From assembly GCF_018873765.1 (NCBI RefSeq), contig NC_057925.1, positions 3,860,927-3,924,926 on the forward strand: a stretch of DNA of 64,000 nt, in the 5' to 3' direction. Origin of the DNA: Telopea speciosissima (taxonomy: Eukaryota > Streptophyta > Magnoliopsida > Proteales > Proteaceae). Numbering within the stretch: the stretch's first letter is position 1; each line of letters begins with the position of its first letter. Positions 32,305-43,596 of this stretch are shown in pieces. The position numbers and the translations under genes were made by a program. The notes under the pieces are model-generated. The model searched no databases. It saw nothing but the letters and a program-made list of their open reading frames with translations, and was not told where the DNA came from.

Positions 32305-35300
32305 TTATTGAAAAAACTTCTTCAAATTTTCCGAGTTCCAAGGTCTCGGTACCTTCTTGCCCCCCGGAGTCTGCAAGCGATATGCGCCAGGGCGAATTTG
32401 CTTGGAGACTATGTACGGGCCTTCCCAGTTTGGCGCTAATTTTCCTTGTTGCTTCGGCTGAGATGCACTGAGTTTTCTGAGAACAAGGTCCCCTTGGCGG
32501 AAATGCCGCTCCTTGACTCTTGAGTCATAATAGCTTGCCGTCTTCTGTTGGTACGCCGCGTTTCGGAGTAGGGCATTTTCTCGGACTTCATCGAGGAAGT
32601 CCAAATTGGCTCGCAGCCCATCTTCATAGGTCTTCTCATCGAAGTTGAGCACTCGGTATGATGAAGCCATAACTTCAACCGGTGCGAGGGCTTCGGTCCC
32701 ATAAGCGAGGCGAAATGGACTCTCCCCGGTTGGAGTTCTCACAGTCGTCCGATATGCCCATAGGACGCTTGGGAGTTCTTCCACCCATCTCCCCTTGGCC
32801 TCATCCAACCTCCTCTTAATGCCGGCGAGTAATGTTCGGTTGGACACTTCTACTTGTCCATTTGCTTGTGGGTGAGCGACCGAGATGGGTCGGAAGTCAA
32901 TGTGGAAGTGTTCGCAGAATTCTCGGAAGGCAGGGTTATTGAATTGCGCGCCATTATCAGTGATGAGAACCTTCGGTAGCCCGAACCGGTAGATGACCTT
33001 ATCTCGAAAAAATTTTTCCATGTTCTTCTCGGTGATGGTGGCAAGGGGCTCGGCCTCGACCCACTTGGTGAAGTAATCGATGGCCACTACTACGTATTTT
33101 CTATTTCCCGATGCTGGGGTGAAATCCCCGAGAATGTCCATTCCCCACATAGCGAATGGGATTGGGCTCAGCATTGAGGTTAATTTTGTTGCTGGTCGGC
33201 TTGGGATTGGCGCGAACAGTTGGCACTTTTCACAGGTCTTCACGTATTTCATGGCCTCTTCCTACATTCTCGGCCAATAGAATCCTTGCCGAAGTATCTT
33301 GTATGCAAGAGCTCGGCCGCCCATGTGACTCCCGCATATTCCCTCATGCACCTCGGCTAGTGCATACTCGGCCCCCTTCGGTCCCAGACATCGGAGAAGA
33401 GGGGCCGAGATTGCCCTTTTGTAGAGTACTCCATCGATCATCGAGTACTTGGAAGATCGGATCTTGACCTTTCTTGCTTCGTCTCGATTCCCCGGGAGCA
33501 GGTCGTTTTCCAAGTAGTTGACAATGGGGTCCAACCAGGTCGGCCCATCTTCTTCAATGTGCTTTATGCTTTCGTCTTGTAAGGATGGCTTCTCCAATAT
33601 TTCTATGTATACTGATCGGCTAAGATATTGGAGGTCGGCCTCGGCCAACCTAGATAAGGAGTCCGCCGCGGCATTCTCTTCTCTCGGTATTCGAGTCATC
33701 TCGAAGTGTTCGAGCTCGGAGATCAGATCTCGGACTCGACCTAAGTATGCTATCATCCTTTCGTCTTTTGCCTCGTAGTCTCCGTTGACCTGGTTGACCA
33801 CGAGTTGGGAGTCTCCTCGCACCTTCAGCCGCTTTATGCCCATAGCTTTGCTGACTCGAAGTCCAGCTAGAAGGGCTTCATACTCGGCCTCATTGTTTGA
33901 GGCGGGAAACTTGAACCTTAGGGCATATTGGACAAGAAAGCCTTCGGGGCTTACAAGAATTAGGCCGGCCCCGCTTCCTCCGGAATTGCTCGAGCCGTCA
34001 ACATTCATTGTCCAAATTGGGTCGGCCGTAGCCCCGACCTCTTGGACTGTCTTTTCTTCTCTATCCTCATGTTCGGGCCCCGTGCATTCGCAATGAAGTC
34101 GGCCAGGGCTTGTCCTTTTATCGCCGTCCTCGGTCGATAGCTTATATCGTATTCACTTAGCTCCACTGCCGGAAATCAGCCGTCCCAAACGTCGGGTTTG
34201 TGTAATATCTTTTTCAGTGGCTGGTCGGTCAGTACCACAATCGGATGGGCTTGGAAGTACGGCCTTAGTTTCCTTGCAGCCGTGATTAGGGCGAATGCAA
34301 CTTTCTCGAACCTGGAATACCTTGTCTCGGCATCAACAAGAACATGGCTGATATAGTATATCGGCCTTTGAGTTCGACTCTCTTCCCTGATCAACACCGC
34401 ACTGACCGCTACGGGAGTGGCGGCTAAGTATACTTGAAGTTCCTCTTTTGGTTCAGGTCGGCTGAGAAGAGGCGGGTTCTCCAAATATTTCTTCAGCTCT
34501 TCAAAAGCTTCTTGACATTCGGATGACCAGATAAAATCTTTTGGGTTCCGGATGTTCTTTAGGGCCTTAAAGAATGGTAAGCACCTGTCGCCCGATCTCG
34601 ACATGAATCGCGCCAACGCCGCCACGCGTCCGTTTAGCCTTTGTACTTCTCGGATCGTCCTTGGAGGACTCATCTCTTGGATGGCTCTGATTTTTGCCGG
34701 ATTGGCCTCGATGCCTCTGACAGAGACCATGAAGCCGAGGAACTTTCCCGAGGTTAAGCCGAATGCACACTTGGCGGGATTCAGCTTCATCTGGTTCTTC
34801 CTCAATACGCTGAAGGTTTCCTCCAGGTCGGCCAAGTGGTGCTCGGCCTTCAAGCTTTTCACCAACATGTCGTCTACGTAGACTTCCATGTTCTTTCCGA
34901 TCTGCTCGCGGAATATATAGTTCACGAGGCGCTGGTATGTCGCTCCGGCATTCTTCAATCCGAACGGCATGACCTTGTAGCAGAAATTCTCTTGGTCAGT
35001 TCGGAAGGCCGTGTACGACTCGTCCTCCTCATGCATCATGATTTGGTTGTAGCCGGAGTACGCATCCATGAAGCTCAGCATCTCGTGACCTGCCGTGGCG
35101 TCGATCAAGAGGTCGATCCGAGGTAGTGGGTACTCGTCTTTTGGGCAGGCCTTGTTGAGGTCGGTGTAGTCGACACACATTCTCCACTTCCCGTTCGGTT
35201 TAGGGACCATGACGACGTTAGCCAACCAGGTCGGGAATTTCTCTTCTCGGATGAATCCTGATCGGCGAAGCTTCTCCACCTCTTCTTTGATTGCCGTCTG

Positions 35301-36144
35301 CCGATCAAGTGCGTAGTTCCTTCTCTTCTGCCGGATTGGTTTTCGACCCGGGTCCACATGGAGTTGGTGTTCAGCTATATGTCGGGGTATGCCCGACATG
35401 TCCGCAGCCGACCAGGCGAAGACATCGGCGTTCGCTTTTAAGAAAACTCCGAGCTGCCTCCTTTGATCTTTATTCAGTAGTGATCCGAGCTGGACCACTT
35501 TGGCTGGGTCATCTTCGCTGAGATGAAGTGGGGTCAGGTCTTCTACGGGTCGCCCTCTTCTCTCTATAAGCTCATCCCGCTGATCTTCGGGGAGATGGTC
35601 GACGCACATGGCCATTCCTCGAACATTACCCTTGTTTTGCTTAACGAAGGTAGCGTAGCACTCTCGTGCTTTCTTTTGGTCGCCTCGGACCTCGCCGACA
35701 CCGTTCTCGGTGGGGAACTTCATCTTCAAGTGAGTCGGGGAGATGATGGCTTGGAGGGCGGTCAATGACGGGCGGCCGAGTATGGCGTTGAAAGCCACCA
35801 CCGAACGTACCACCATGAATTTGACGGGGATAATCGCCTGGCAGGGAGCTTGCCCAATTGTGACAAGTAGATCGATCGAGCCCTTGATAGTCGCGGCGGC
35901 TCCCGAGAACCCGTGAAGCGAGGTTCCTTCGGGCTTGAGCGCTTCGTCACCGAAGCCAAATTGTCGGTACGCTTCCAATGACATAAGGTCCACGGATGCG
36001 CCGGTATCGATCAATACGCGGTGTACGGGTCTGTTCGCGATTTCTACCTGCACTACTAAAGCATCGTCATGAGGTAAACTTATACCTTCGAGGTCGGCTT
36101 CCGTGAAGGAAATCTCTCGCCGGCTTGAGTTTCTTGGCGGGCAT
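32305..36144 (-). pseudogene. Gypsy pol (protease, RT, RNase H, integrase), with several lesions
   Basis: From the left end of gag: protease DTGASVDLMS, RT with VDYTDLNKACPKDEYPLP, FMDAYSGYNQI and the catalytic YVDDML, the RNase H linker ALITAARKLRPYF, and a second RNase H (MNVDGSSNSGGSGAG). Integrase follows, with HMGGRALAYKILRQGFYW, CEKCQLF (zinc binding), and catalytic GMDILGDF, ITDNG and VEVSNRT. Lesions: small indels near the pol start, two compensating deletions giving TGA at about 34176, a one-base shift near 34110, and CAG to TAG at 33262-33264 between RNase H and integrase. It ends TAA at 32305-32307. Confidence 0.9.
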
Positions 36145-36315
36145 CTCGGCTACTCCGACGAAGCGGCGTTTGCCTTAGCCTTTCGAGTACCTTCTTGCCG
36201 GGCCCCGAGGATAGTGTATATAGGGGCTCCCTTGTCATTGCTCGGTCCGGATCCGTCCTCCTTCTTCTCGGCTCGGACCTTGTCATCGTCTCTTTCAACT
36301 CGCCTGGTTTCGGCC

Positions 36316-38277
36316 TTAGGCTCGGCTCTTCTCTCGATCTCGGTCATCCGGCCGCCGACCTGCACGATCTTCTCGGCCTCCTTTGACATATCTCTTCAAG
36401 TGGCCCGCTTTTATCAGCTCTTCGATTTCTCTTTTCAGCTGATAACAATCTTCGGTGTCGTGACCGATGTCCTTATGGAATTGGCAATACTTGTTGGGAT
36501 TCCGAGATGACCCCGCTTGCATCGGTCGGGGTCGGCGGATGTACCCCCCATCTTGTATTTGCATCAGGATCTCCTTGCGAGATGCATTCAATGGCGTGTA
36601 GTCGGGGCTCCGAGCTCGATCCGACCTGTCGGCTCGGCGATCCGTCCTCGGTCTTTTGTCTTCTCTTCGGTCGTCTGTTGTCGGCCTTTTCTTGTCGGTA
36701 CGACCTTCGTTGCCCTTCCGGGCTTGGAGGACCTCGGCCATGTTTGCAAACTCGTTGCACCTCTCCAAGAGCTCGGCCAGGTTTCTTGTCGGCTTCCGGG
36801 CCAAGTCTTTGATAAGGTCCATGTCGGCCAATCCGTTGCTCATAGCCGTATGGGCCGTGGCCTCATCCAAATCCTTGATATCTAAGGATTCCTTGTTGAA
36901 GCGAGAGACGAATGCTCGGATCGACTCGTCGGGCCTTTGCTTCACGCTAAGGAGGTTGACCGTGGTCTTCTTATGTTTCATACTACTCTGGAAGCGCGTG
37001 ACAAAGGCTCGACAGAGTTGGGCGAAGCTCTTTATGGAATTCGGCGGCAACCAGGAAAACCATGAGGTCGCCGCGCCCTTGAGGGATGCAGGGAAGGCTC
37101 GGCAAGAAACGATCTCGGTTCCCCCGTACATGGTCATCATCGCATTAAAGTAGTTAATGTGATCTGTCGGGTCGGTCGTCCCGTCATACCTGTCGAACGG
37201 GGGAGGTTTGAAACCGTGTGGTAGCGGCGCGGTCATGATCTCAGGAGGATAAGGGTGACGCCCGACTAAAGAGTAGGCGTCCGGGGTCGCCTGTTTCTTC
37301 AACCCCTCCACCTGCTCGGCCAAGTCTCGTAGCCGCTTCTCCAGCTCGGTTTCAGGTGCTTGGCCAACTGGCTCCTCGGCCCGAGGTTGATAGGATCGGT
37401 CATCCCCCTGTAGTCGGCCATTCTGGTCAGCCCGGTCCTCACCGTCCTTCTTTGTTCTTTTTTCTTCTTGGAAGTTGGACCCTCGGGGACTCCCCTGTTG
37501 TTCTTCTCGGGGAGATGAGCCCGGACGTCGGGGAGTATGACGCGTTCCTTCTCCGTGTCTCGGTGCGCGCCTTTCAACCGGGTCTTTCCTTTGTTCTCGG
37601 AATATCCTTGGCGGTTCGTCCTCTCCGATCCGTCCCGAAAATACCGACCTCCTTGCTACAGAGCCGGCTGGTTCAATTTCACGCCCTGTTCGCGGGCTTT
37701 GGCGATGTTCTTGTTCACCCCGTCGAGCGCCTCTACTGGGGCGCGGAGGTGGAGTCTTCTGACGAGACGGATGCGAGGACGCAGCCCGACTCGGCTCGGC
37801 CCTACGCCGACCCTCATTTTGCTGCAAGTTTCTTTCAGCGCGGGCCGGAGCTGGAGGGATCGCGGCCGGCAGCTGACCCATCAGCCCGCCTCGGGCCATC
37901 TGGTTCATGAAGGTGCGCAGCATCTCATTGGTGTGGAGCATCTGCAGCTGCAAATCCATAACCTGTCGATTATTGGCCGGGGCTTCTGGGTCCAAACTCT
38001 CCGGCAAGGGTGGCGGTGCAGGTAAGACATTCCCGTCCAAACTTGGCTCGGCCTGTACCCGGCTAGCCGCGGCCGTGGTTAGTGCACCTCCTCCATTCCC
38101 GCTTTCTGGAGGTGGAATGGTGCCCGTGATGGGCTGCGCACCACCTGCTCTGGGGGGTCTTCTGCTTATCCCCTGCCGAGAGGCTTCGGGGGGCGGCGAT
38201 CTCCTCGCCTGCACAATGGGTTGCGGCTCTTCTGTGCGGGAAGTCGAGCCATGCTGCCCTGACCTCGTGTGCACCAT
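36316..38277 (-). CDS. Gypsy gag polyprotein, 653 aa
   Basis: The start MVHTRSGQHG (ATG at 38277) lies about 60 bases inside the PBS; upstream in-frame codons overlap the LTR and were not used. A long Pro/Arg-rich disordered part (residues 1 to about 350) leads to the retrotransposon gag domain (ATSWFSWLPPNSIKSFAQL, AFVTRFQSSMKHKKT and QRPDESIRAFVSRFNKES) and a C-terminal CQFHKDIGHDTEDC zinc-knuckle-like motif. The frame is open throughout, unlike pol. It makes the virus-like particle of the element. It ends TAA at 36316-36318. Confidence 0.9.
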   Translation of the reverse strand: MVHTRSGQHGSTSRTEEPQPIVQARRSPPPEASRQGISRRPPRAGGAQPITGTIPPPESGNGGGALTTAAASRVQAEPSLDGNVLPAPPPLPESLDPEAPANNRQVMDLQLQMLHTNEMLRTFMNQMARGGLMGQLPAAIPPAPARAERNLQQNEGRRRAEPSRAASSHPSRQKTPPPRPSRGARRGEQEHRQSPRTGREIEPAGSVARRSVFSGRIGEDEPPRIFREQRKDPVERRAPRHGEGTRHTPRRPGSSPREEQQGSPRGSNFQEEKRTKKDGEDRADQNGRLQGDDRSYQPRAEEPVGQAPETELEKRLRDLAEQVEGLKKQATPDAYSLVGRHPYPPEIMTAPLPHGFKPPPFDRYDGTTDPTDHINYFNAMMTMYGGTEIVSCRAFPASLKGAATSWFSWLPPNSIKSFAQLCRAFVTRFQSSMKHKKTTVNLLSVKQRPDESIRAFVSRFNKESLDIKDLDEATAHTAMSNGLADMDLIKDLARKPTRNLAELLERCNEFANMAEVLQARKGNEGRTDKKRPTTDDRREDKRPRTDRRADRSDRARSPDYTPLNASRKEILMQIQDGGYIRRPRPMQAGSSRNPNKYCQFHKDIGHDTEDCYQLKREIEELIKAGHLKRYVKGGREDRAGRRPDDRDREKSRA

Positions 38278-38325
38278 TGTTATTGCTCTTGGAATTGGTA
38301 GAAACGACAAGGCTGGCTGATGTCG

Positions 38326-38343
38326 TTCCCACAGACGGCGCCA
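38326..38343 (-). other. Gypsy primer binding site
   Basis: On the - strand TGGCGCCGTCTGTGGGAA lies four bases inside the 5' LTR. The first nine bases (TGGCGCCGT) match the complement of plant tRNA-Asp; the rest does not, so the primer is uncertain. The second element has TGGCGCCATCTATGGGAA. Confidence 0.7.
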
Positions 38344-38347
38344 AATC

Positions 38348-39085
38348 TGTTGCGTGTGAAAACCTCCGGTGCTTGGTTCGCCCGTGGATGAACCTGCAAA
38401 AACCAAGCAATGAGCGCGAGAGGGCCGGTGTGGCTCCGGCCTAGGACTCTCCGATGCTCAAGTCAGGTCTTCAACGCGACAGCGTAACTGCGTAGTCAAA
38501 GCAAGATGTGGAATAGAGCTCCATACCTGGGTATTTATAGAATAAGGAGGAGATGAGACGGTTGGGAGAGTCCTAGTATGGTAGGAGTCCTTGTTTCGGA
38601 AGGTTCTCCGCGTAGAGCGGAGTGGAGAGTTATTTTGGGTCGGACTCTTATTAAGGTAAGAGTCCATGTAGAGTGTGATTCTGTGTTGTGCTGGGATCGT
38701 GGTTCGACCCTCCTCCCGTGACTCTCGGGATGTGCTGACGTGGCCCGGAGATCCCCGGGGGGTGTTATGGGAGCCTCGATGGAGGAGGGCTCGGCCTACG
38801 AGGTCGGCCAGTGGGGTCGGCCATGGAGATCGGCCCGTGGGGTCGGCCATGGAGGTCGGCCCGAGAGGAGGTTGGTCTCGGCCATGAGGTCGGCTAGGAA
38901 TCCGTGGCTGACCCGTATAATCTCGGCCTCGGCCACCGGCCAGCTCGCTCAAAACAGGCCAGGTCGGGTAACTTCTCAGATATTGGGTCGGCCCAACTTC
39001 CTTCTCGGCCAAACTCGGTTCTCGGATTGAGGTCGGGTCGACCACGTGGCAGCCTCTGACAGGTGGGGTGTTTTATGCCTCATCA
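38348..39085 (-). repeat. Gypsy 5' LTR (738 bp)
   Basis: Near-identical to the left LTR: a two-base change at CGCGTAGAGCGG, one missing C in ATTTTGGGTCGG and a G run shorter by two. A TATAAATAC box is on the - strand at about 38532-38540. Its + strand end is 297 bases before the ankyrin start codon. Confidence 0.93.
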
Positions 39086-39090
39086 CTACC
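39086..39090. repeat. Gypsy target-site duplication, right copy (CTACC)
   Basis: Matches 27700-27704. Confidence 0.9.
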
Positions 39091-39265
39091 CTTCCTTCAT
39101 CTTCAACATTGGTCAAGGGTAGTTTAGAAATTTAAATTTATTTAACTGGCTGACATCATCACTTAAAATAAAACTAACAGTAGGAACTAATTTGTCATAT
39201 TGGGATCTAAACTAGGGGATGATTTGAGTTTTTTCAAAAACCAAAGGATGACGTGTAATTTACCC
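39086..39265. mobile_element. MITE, right half
   Basis: It ends GGATGACGTGTAATTTACCC, inverted relative to 27527. Joined across the Gypsy element the MITE would be about 350 bases. Confidence 0.8.
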
Positions 39266-39274
39266 TATAAAAAA
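39266..39274 (+). promoter_or_regulatory. Possible TATA box of the ankyrin gene at the MITE end
   Basis: TATAAAAAA begins at the MITE terminus (ACCC|TATAAAAAA), about 110 bases ahead of the ATG. It is the only good TATA match upstream of the gene. Confidence 0.35.
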
Positions 39275-39382
39275 CCTTTGAAGAAGTGAATGACTAAATA
39301 AAGAAGGCCAGTCTTTCTAGTTACCATATAAGTGTTTGGTTCAAGTGGAAAGGAGAGAAGGGGGTCACTGTTAGTACTGTCT

Positions 39383-41298
39383 ATGATGGATCAAAAATTG
39401 ATTGAAGTTGCTCAGAATGGAGATATAGATGCTCTGTATGAACTACTCGGCAGATTTCCATTTATTCTCGACGAAGTCGATAGAATTCGATTCATTCACA
39501 CTCCATTACACTGGGCTGTGTTAGCTGATCATAAATCCTTTGTGGTGGAAATTGCCAATCTAATGCCTTCATTCACTATGAAGCTAAACCAAGATGGATT
39601 TACTCCTCTACACTTGGCTTCTGCAAATGGGAATCTAGAGATTGTGAAGGAGCTCTTGAAACTTAACAGAGATCTTGGTAATCTAAAGGGTAGAGAGAGA
39701 AAAACTCCTCTTCATTGCGCTGCCATCGCTGGACATATTGATATTTTGAAAGAATTGCTCTCCAATTGCTGTGAATCTATCGAAGATCTAACTCTTAGGA
39801 AGGAGACTTCACTTCATCTGGCCTTGAAATATGAACATTTTGAAGCCTTTAAAGTATTGGTGAATTGGCTTCGACATCATTGGTTGTATGACCTTCTAAG
39901 TTGGCAAGACCAAGAAGGTAACACTGTCTTGCATCTCGCAGTTTTAAGAGGACATAACGAGGTAATTAAAAGTACTACTTCATTTAATTCTTTTTTGTGT
40001 TGTAGTGCAATTTGTGTTACTGACACATGCTTATGTGGCTATGTAGTTACACTATGCAGGCAGCTGTGCCCAGACACATGAGGTGGGTGAAATGATCACC
40101 GTGCCCGCCTGAATAGCAGGAATAACCTAACCCTTGTACGTGTTCGGGCACAGGCTGTGCTGTGGCACAGAGAACATCAGCCCATTATTAGTTATTATGT
40201 AAGTTGTAGTAGTGTGGTCAGTTCGATGAAGTAGTAGAGTTATTGCAATATTATAATGGTTGATGTGTAAGGTAGAGATCGTAGACAAAAATTAGTGGGG
40301 AGTTAACGGTGTTAGTGATGATAACCACTTGTAACTCTATTTAAGGAGTGACGAAAGGAATGAAAATTGAATTCTCTAAATTATCTCTTAAGTTTATCTT
40401 GAGATTGAAAAGGATTAACGGCTTCCCAATTGCGCTAAAACCCCAAAATCCCTTATTATATATCTCTCTTTCTCTTTCTATTAATTTTTTTTTTTTTTTT
40501 TTGATTATCTTGCACGTATACTGATTCAAAGATATTCCATCATACCTTGTACAGATGGTGGAGTTATTGCTACATCATTTCGGATTCCTTGTTAGAAAAG
40601 CTGTGCAGATCAACTCGAAGAACAAAGATGGATTGACAGCCTTAGATCTTTTATTAATGGAGGAACCAGTTAGGGGACATAATAAAGAAAGAATGGAAAG
40701 TATCCTTCTTGGTGTTGGAGCTAAGAGAGGCCATGATATTGATCAGTGCAAAATAAGAAGATTAATTTCTGTTATGCTGAAATGGGTATTCAATAATTGT
40801 GTGAAACCAGTGGTTAAGTACTTCAGTTTTAGGGTAGACTTAAGTACTCCAAATGATATAAGGAATGCACTATTTGTAGTAGTTGCTCTAATAGCAACAG
40901 AAACCTATGATGCAGGGTTCAACCCTCCCGGTGGTTTTTGGAAGGACAACCACACCAACAAGGGCGCCGACGATCCGTTACCGACACACACTGCTATAAA
41001 TCCGATTTGGCATAGTTTTCATCCACAGAGTTACACCATATTCATGGTTTGTAATTTTCTTGGGTTCATTCTATCTGTAATCCTGCTTTTCAACCTAACA
41101 GCAGGATACCCTCAGCGTGGTGCACTTCAAATTGCTCTAATCTTTTTGCTAATTACTTACATTTGGTGGACACTTACACTTAGTCTTTATTTGACTGATC
41201 TGGTAACAGTGGGTGCCTTGGTTGTGGTACTGATCGCTTGGGTTCTCAGTGGGAATTGGATGAGTGTGGTATGGAGGCAACTTTCATTACTATTGTAA
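39383..41298 (+). CDS. Ankyrin-repeat membrane protein with PGG domain (BDA1/ACD6-like), two exons
   Basis: Exon 1 is 39383-39961 (donor GAG|GTAATT) and exon 2 40555-41298 (TGTACAG|ATGGTGGAG, stop TAA), 440 residues. The start is ATG ATG GAT at 39383/39386; MDQKLIEVAQNGDIDALYEL matches BDA1-type proteins. Four to five ankyrin repeats follow (THTPLHWAVLADH-like, GFTPLHLASANGNLEIVKEL, RKTPLHCAAIAGHIDILKEL, GNTVLHLAVLRGHNE|MVELLL). Exon 2 holds the PGG domain (IRNALFVVVALIATETYDAG, FNPPGGFW) and hydrophobic segments about YTIFMVCNFLGFILSVILLF, ALQIALIFLLITYIWW and VGALVVVLIAWVLSG. This family anchors ankyrin repeats in membranes and takes part in immune or leaf-development signalling in Arabidopsis. 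The frame is intact. Confidence 0.88.
39962..40554 (+). other. Intron of the ankyrin gene
   Basis: 593 bases, GTAATT...TACAG. It contains a possible foldback (GGCAGCTGTGCCCAGACAC against GTGTTCGGGCACAGGCTGT, about 40053-40165) and a poly(T) tract at 40485-40502. Confidence 0.75.
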
Positions 41299-42229
41299 TT
41301 TTATTATTTTCGAGGATTTCGCAAGTTGAATGATAAAAACAACTATTTTTTCTTATTTGAGAATACTGAATCGACCTAGAATGCATACCAAATGCAGTCT
41401 TGATATTGGTTCTGTTCCATGATTATTTTTTGTAGTGTGCATGGAGTCCTCTTTGGATTCTAAAAATAAACAATGATGCTATATATTCTGTATGATGTAG
41501 TTCAAGTGTATATGAAATGTTAGATCAGTTTAAACTAGTCTTTTTTACTAGATGCTAGATTTCAAGCATTCTCACTTAGTAACATTGAAAATTATCTCCC
41601 CCAGTACTATTGGGGTGCTGTGCGCATTGTGCGGCGCAGCATCGCCCATGTGTGTATAGTAGGCCCCACCGTGCACACATGGGCGGTGATGTGCCGCACG
41701 ATGCGCACAGCACCCCCAGTAGTACTGGGAGCGATAAAGGTCCTAGTAACATGTCTTATAACAACATGTAAGGCTAAATTATGATGCATCATCCATAAGG
41801 AAAGGAAGATAATTAAATATACTATTTTATAAGTTAAAAATTAATTACCATGTACACTAAAATGAACTACTTCAATGGTCTACATTTTTTTTCAAATAAG
41901 GAAAAAGTGGAAATATATACTTGCGCATAAAATTGATAAAATAAGGGAAGTGTGGGAAATGTGAAATGAGAGATGTCTCCCGGTTTAGGTGGAAACGAAC
42001 GATCGACTTGCCTCACTTTTATCGGATAGAGTAGCAACTATATCAGAGGGGTTTGAGTTACTTAGACTTTGAGCAAATTAACGATTGTAAAAAAGGCTTT
42101 TGCTACTTAGACTTCGAGCACAATAATGGCGTCACGGGTTTGGAGGGAAAAAATTGAACAGGGCTTCGGAGAGAACTCGAAAAAAAGGCTCTTATAGGTT
42201 GGATGCACAAGCTTGATCAAACACCATAT
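41299..42229. other. Ankyrin gene 3' flank
   Basis: Apart from the hairpin at 41590 and a short repeat end at about 41370 (GAATCGACCTAGAATGCATACC) no gene was seen. Confidence 0.45.
41590..41743. mobile_element. Foldback element, TTATC-terminus type, with a long strong stem
   Basis: AAATTATCTCCCCCAGTACT, ATTGGGGTGCTGTGCGCAT, CGCCCATGTGTG pairs with the reversed right arm (GACCTTTATCGCTCCCAGTA, CTACTGGGGGTGCTGTGCGC, CGCCCATGTGTGC). Few mismatches and only a short loop. Confidence 0.8.
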
Positions 42230-42459
42230 TAATGATCCGGTTTAAGTTCGATCCAATAAATATATGGTGTAGTGGTCAGAAGAATTATGTACAAGCTTGA
42301 TAGAGTTCTTATTAATGATCCGGTTTAAGTTCGATCCAATAAGTATACAAAACTTAAAAAACCGACTAAAACCAAATCAAATCGACCATTTCCCAGCCCA
42401 GCCCAGCCCAGCGTAGTGTACTGTTCAAAACTATTTCCCTCAATCATAAACCCACCGTG

Positions 42460-42696
42460 TACTCACCATTCAAATTATGCCCCACGTGTCCTCCAGAAAC
42501 TTCGAGGCCCACTTAGCGAATAGCCACGTACCAAGGCGGTAAATTAAAGAACCTTATCCAGAAAATGTCAAGAATCCAATAAACGTGTCCGTAGCAAAGA
42601 ACCTGTCCACCTTGAAGATCTTCAGAGGCCAACACGTATAAAACACATCCACGTGGCAATCCCTCAAGAGCTCTGTAGCTTCTATATATATATACA
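42460..42696 (+). promoter_or_regulatory. LEA copy 4 promoter
   Basis: CCACGTGTCC at 42482, ACACGTATAAA at 42632 (ACGTG weakened to ACGTA) and CCACGTGGC at 42649 precede the TATA run TCTATATATATATAC at 42681. Two of the motif cores differ from those of copies 2 and 3. Confidence 0.55.
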
Positions 42697-42810
42697 TGCA
42701 GTGCCATTTAGTTGTCCTATCATCGTTACACATCGAAACAGAAATTCAAATCAATCTTCAGAGTCTCTCTTTTATTTTCTATATCGAAAGTCATAATCTG
42801 ATCGGAGAAG

Positions 42811-43200
42811 ATGGAGTCGGCAAAGGAAACAGCGTCAAACATTGCAGCGTCAGCGAAGTCCGGCATGGACAAGTCGAAAGCCACAGCCCAAGAGAAGGTG
42901 GAGAGGATGACTGCCCATACCCCAGTGGAGAAAGACATGGCCACTCACCGTAAGCAAGAGAAGATAGACTAGGCCGAGTTGAACAAGCAGGCGATGCATC
43001 AACAAAACGCGGCGGCGAAGCAACAGTCCACTACCACCACCACCGGTCACACCACAGCAGTCCCATTGAACAAACATGGCGTGACCGGACATCCACACTG
43101 ACGGGTGGAAGAAGCTGCGGTTGGGTTGCACCCTGTTGGAACCACCACCACCACCAACATGGCTCTTAATGACCCTCGCCTGGGCGGTGGTTACAGTTAA
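42811..43200 (+). pseudogene. LEA group 1 gene, copy 4, with two in-frame stops
   Basis: The frame [20 protein letters not shown] is intact until codon 54, where a GATCAG-type codon pair has become GACTAG (TAG at 42970-42972). A second TGA at 43099-43101 comes from loss of a base pattern around CACACGGACGG. After it the frame stays in phase to a normal tail ([10 protein letters not shown]) and TAA. The product would be 53 residues, only the first part of the LEA helix. A poly(A) signal AATAAA lies at 43253. It is probably a pseudogene. Confidence 0.85.
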
Positions 43201-43596
43201 AGGGGACATTAGGGTTAGATGGAACAACTGTTTTTTTTTTTTTTCTTTTAACAATAAAATGTATGTTGTTCTTATGCTTTGTTTCTTTGGGATGTGTGTA
43301 GTTGTTGTTACCTGTAGTAGTCACAGTTATTTGCGTTGCGATGTTGTCTTTTGTTCTTATGCTTTAACGTTCTCTATTTGAGAGTATAGATAGATTGTTT
43401 TTTCTTATATCAAAATCGAATCAGCCTTGATTGACCTTAATTTGCACAGTCTATTGCTTCTCTGCTTTTATTTTTGTTTCAACACTGAAATATTAGTTGA
43501 AAGTATAAAGTAAAGAGCGGTTACTGGGGCCAATGAGAGTGTGTGAGTTGGCATCATGGATTATGGGGGTGGGGTTTCCGACTTTCACGGAAGCGG

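Larger units (their letters stand above)
27705..39085 (-). mobile_element. Complete Tat-like Ty3/Gypsy retrotransposon, 11.4 kb
   Basis: Two LTRs (741 and 738 bases, TG...CA), a CTACC target duplication, PBS and polypurine tract fix the borders. On the - strand the order is 5' LTR, gag, protease, RT, RNase H, integrase, a 66-bp repeat array, then an extra ORF on the opposite strand, and 3' LTR. That order, with an antisense extra ORF between pol and the 3' LTR, fits the Tat lineage of plant Gypsy elements. By eye the LTRs differ by two substitutions and two short indels, so insertion is recent. Pol has inactivating lesions, so the copy itself is defective. A decayed relative lies at 55724-64000. 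Confidence 0.93.
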
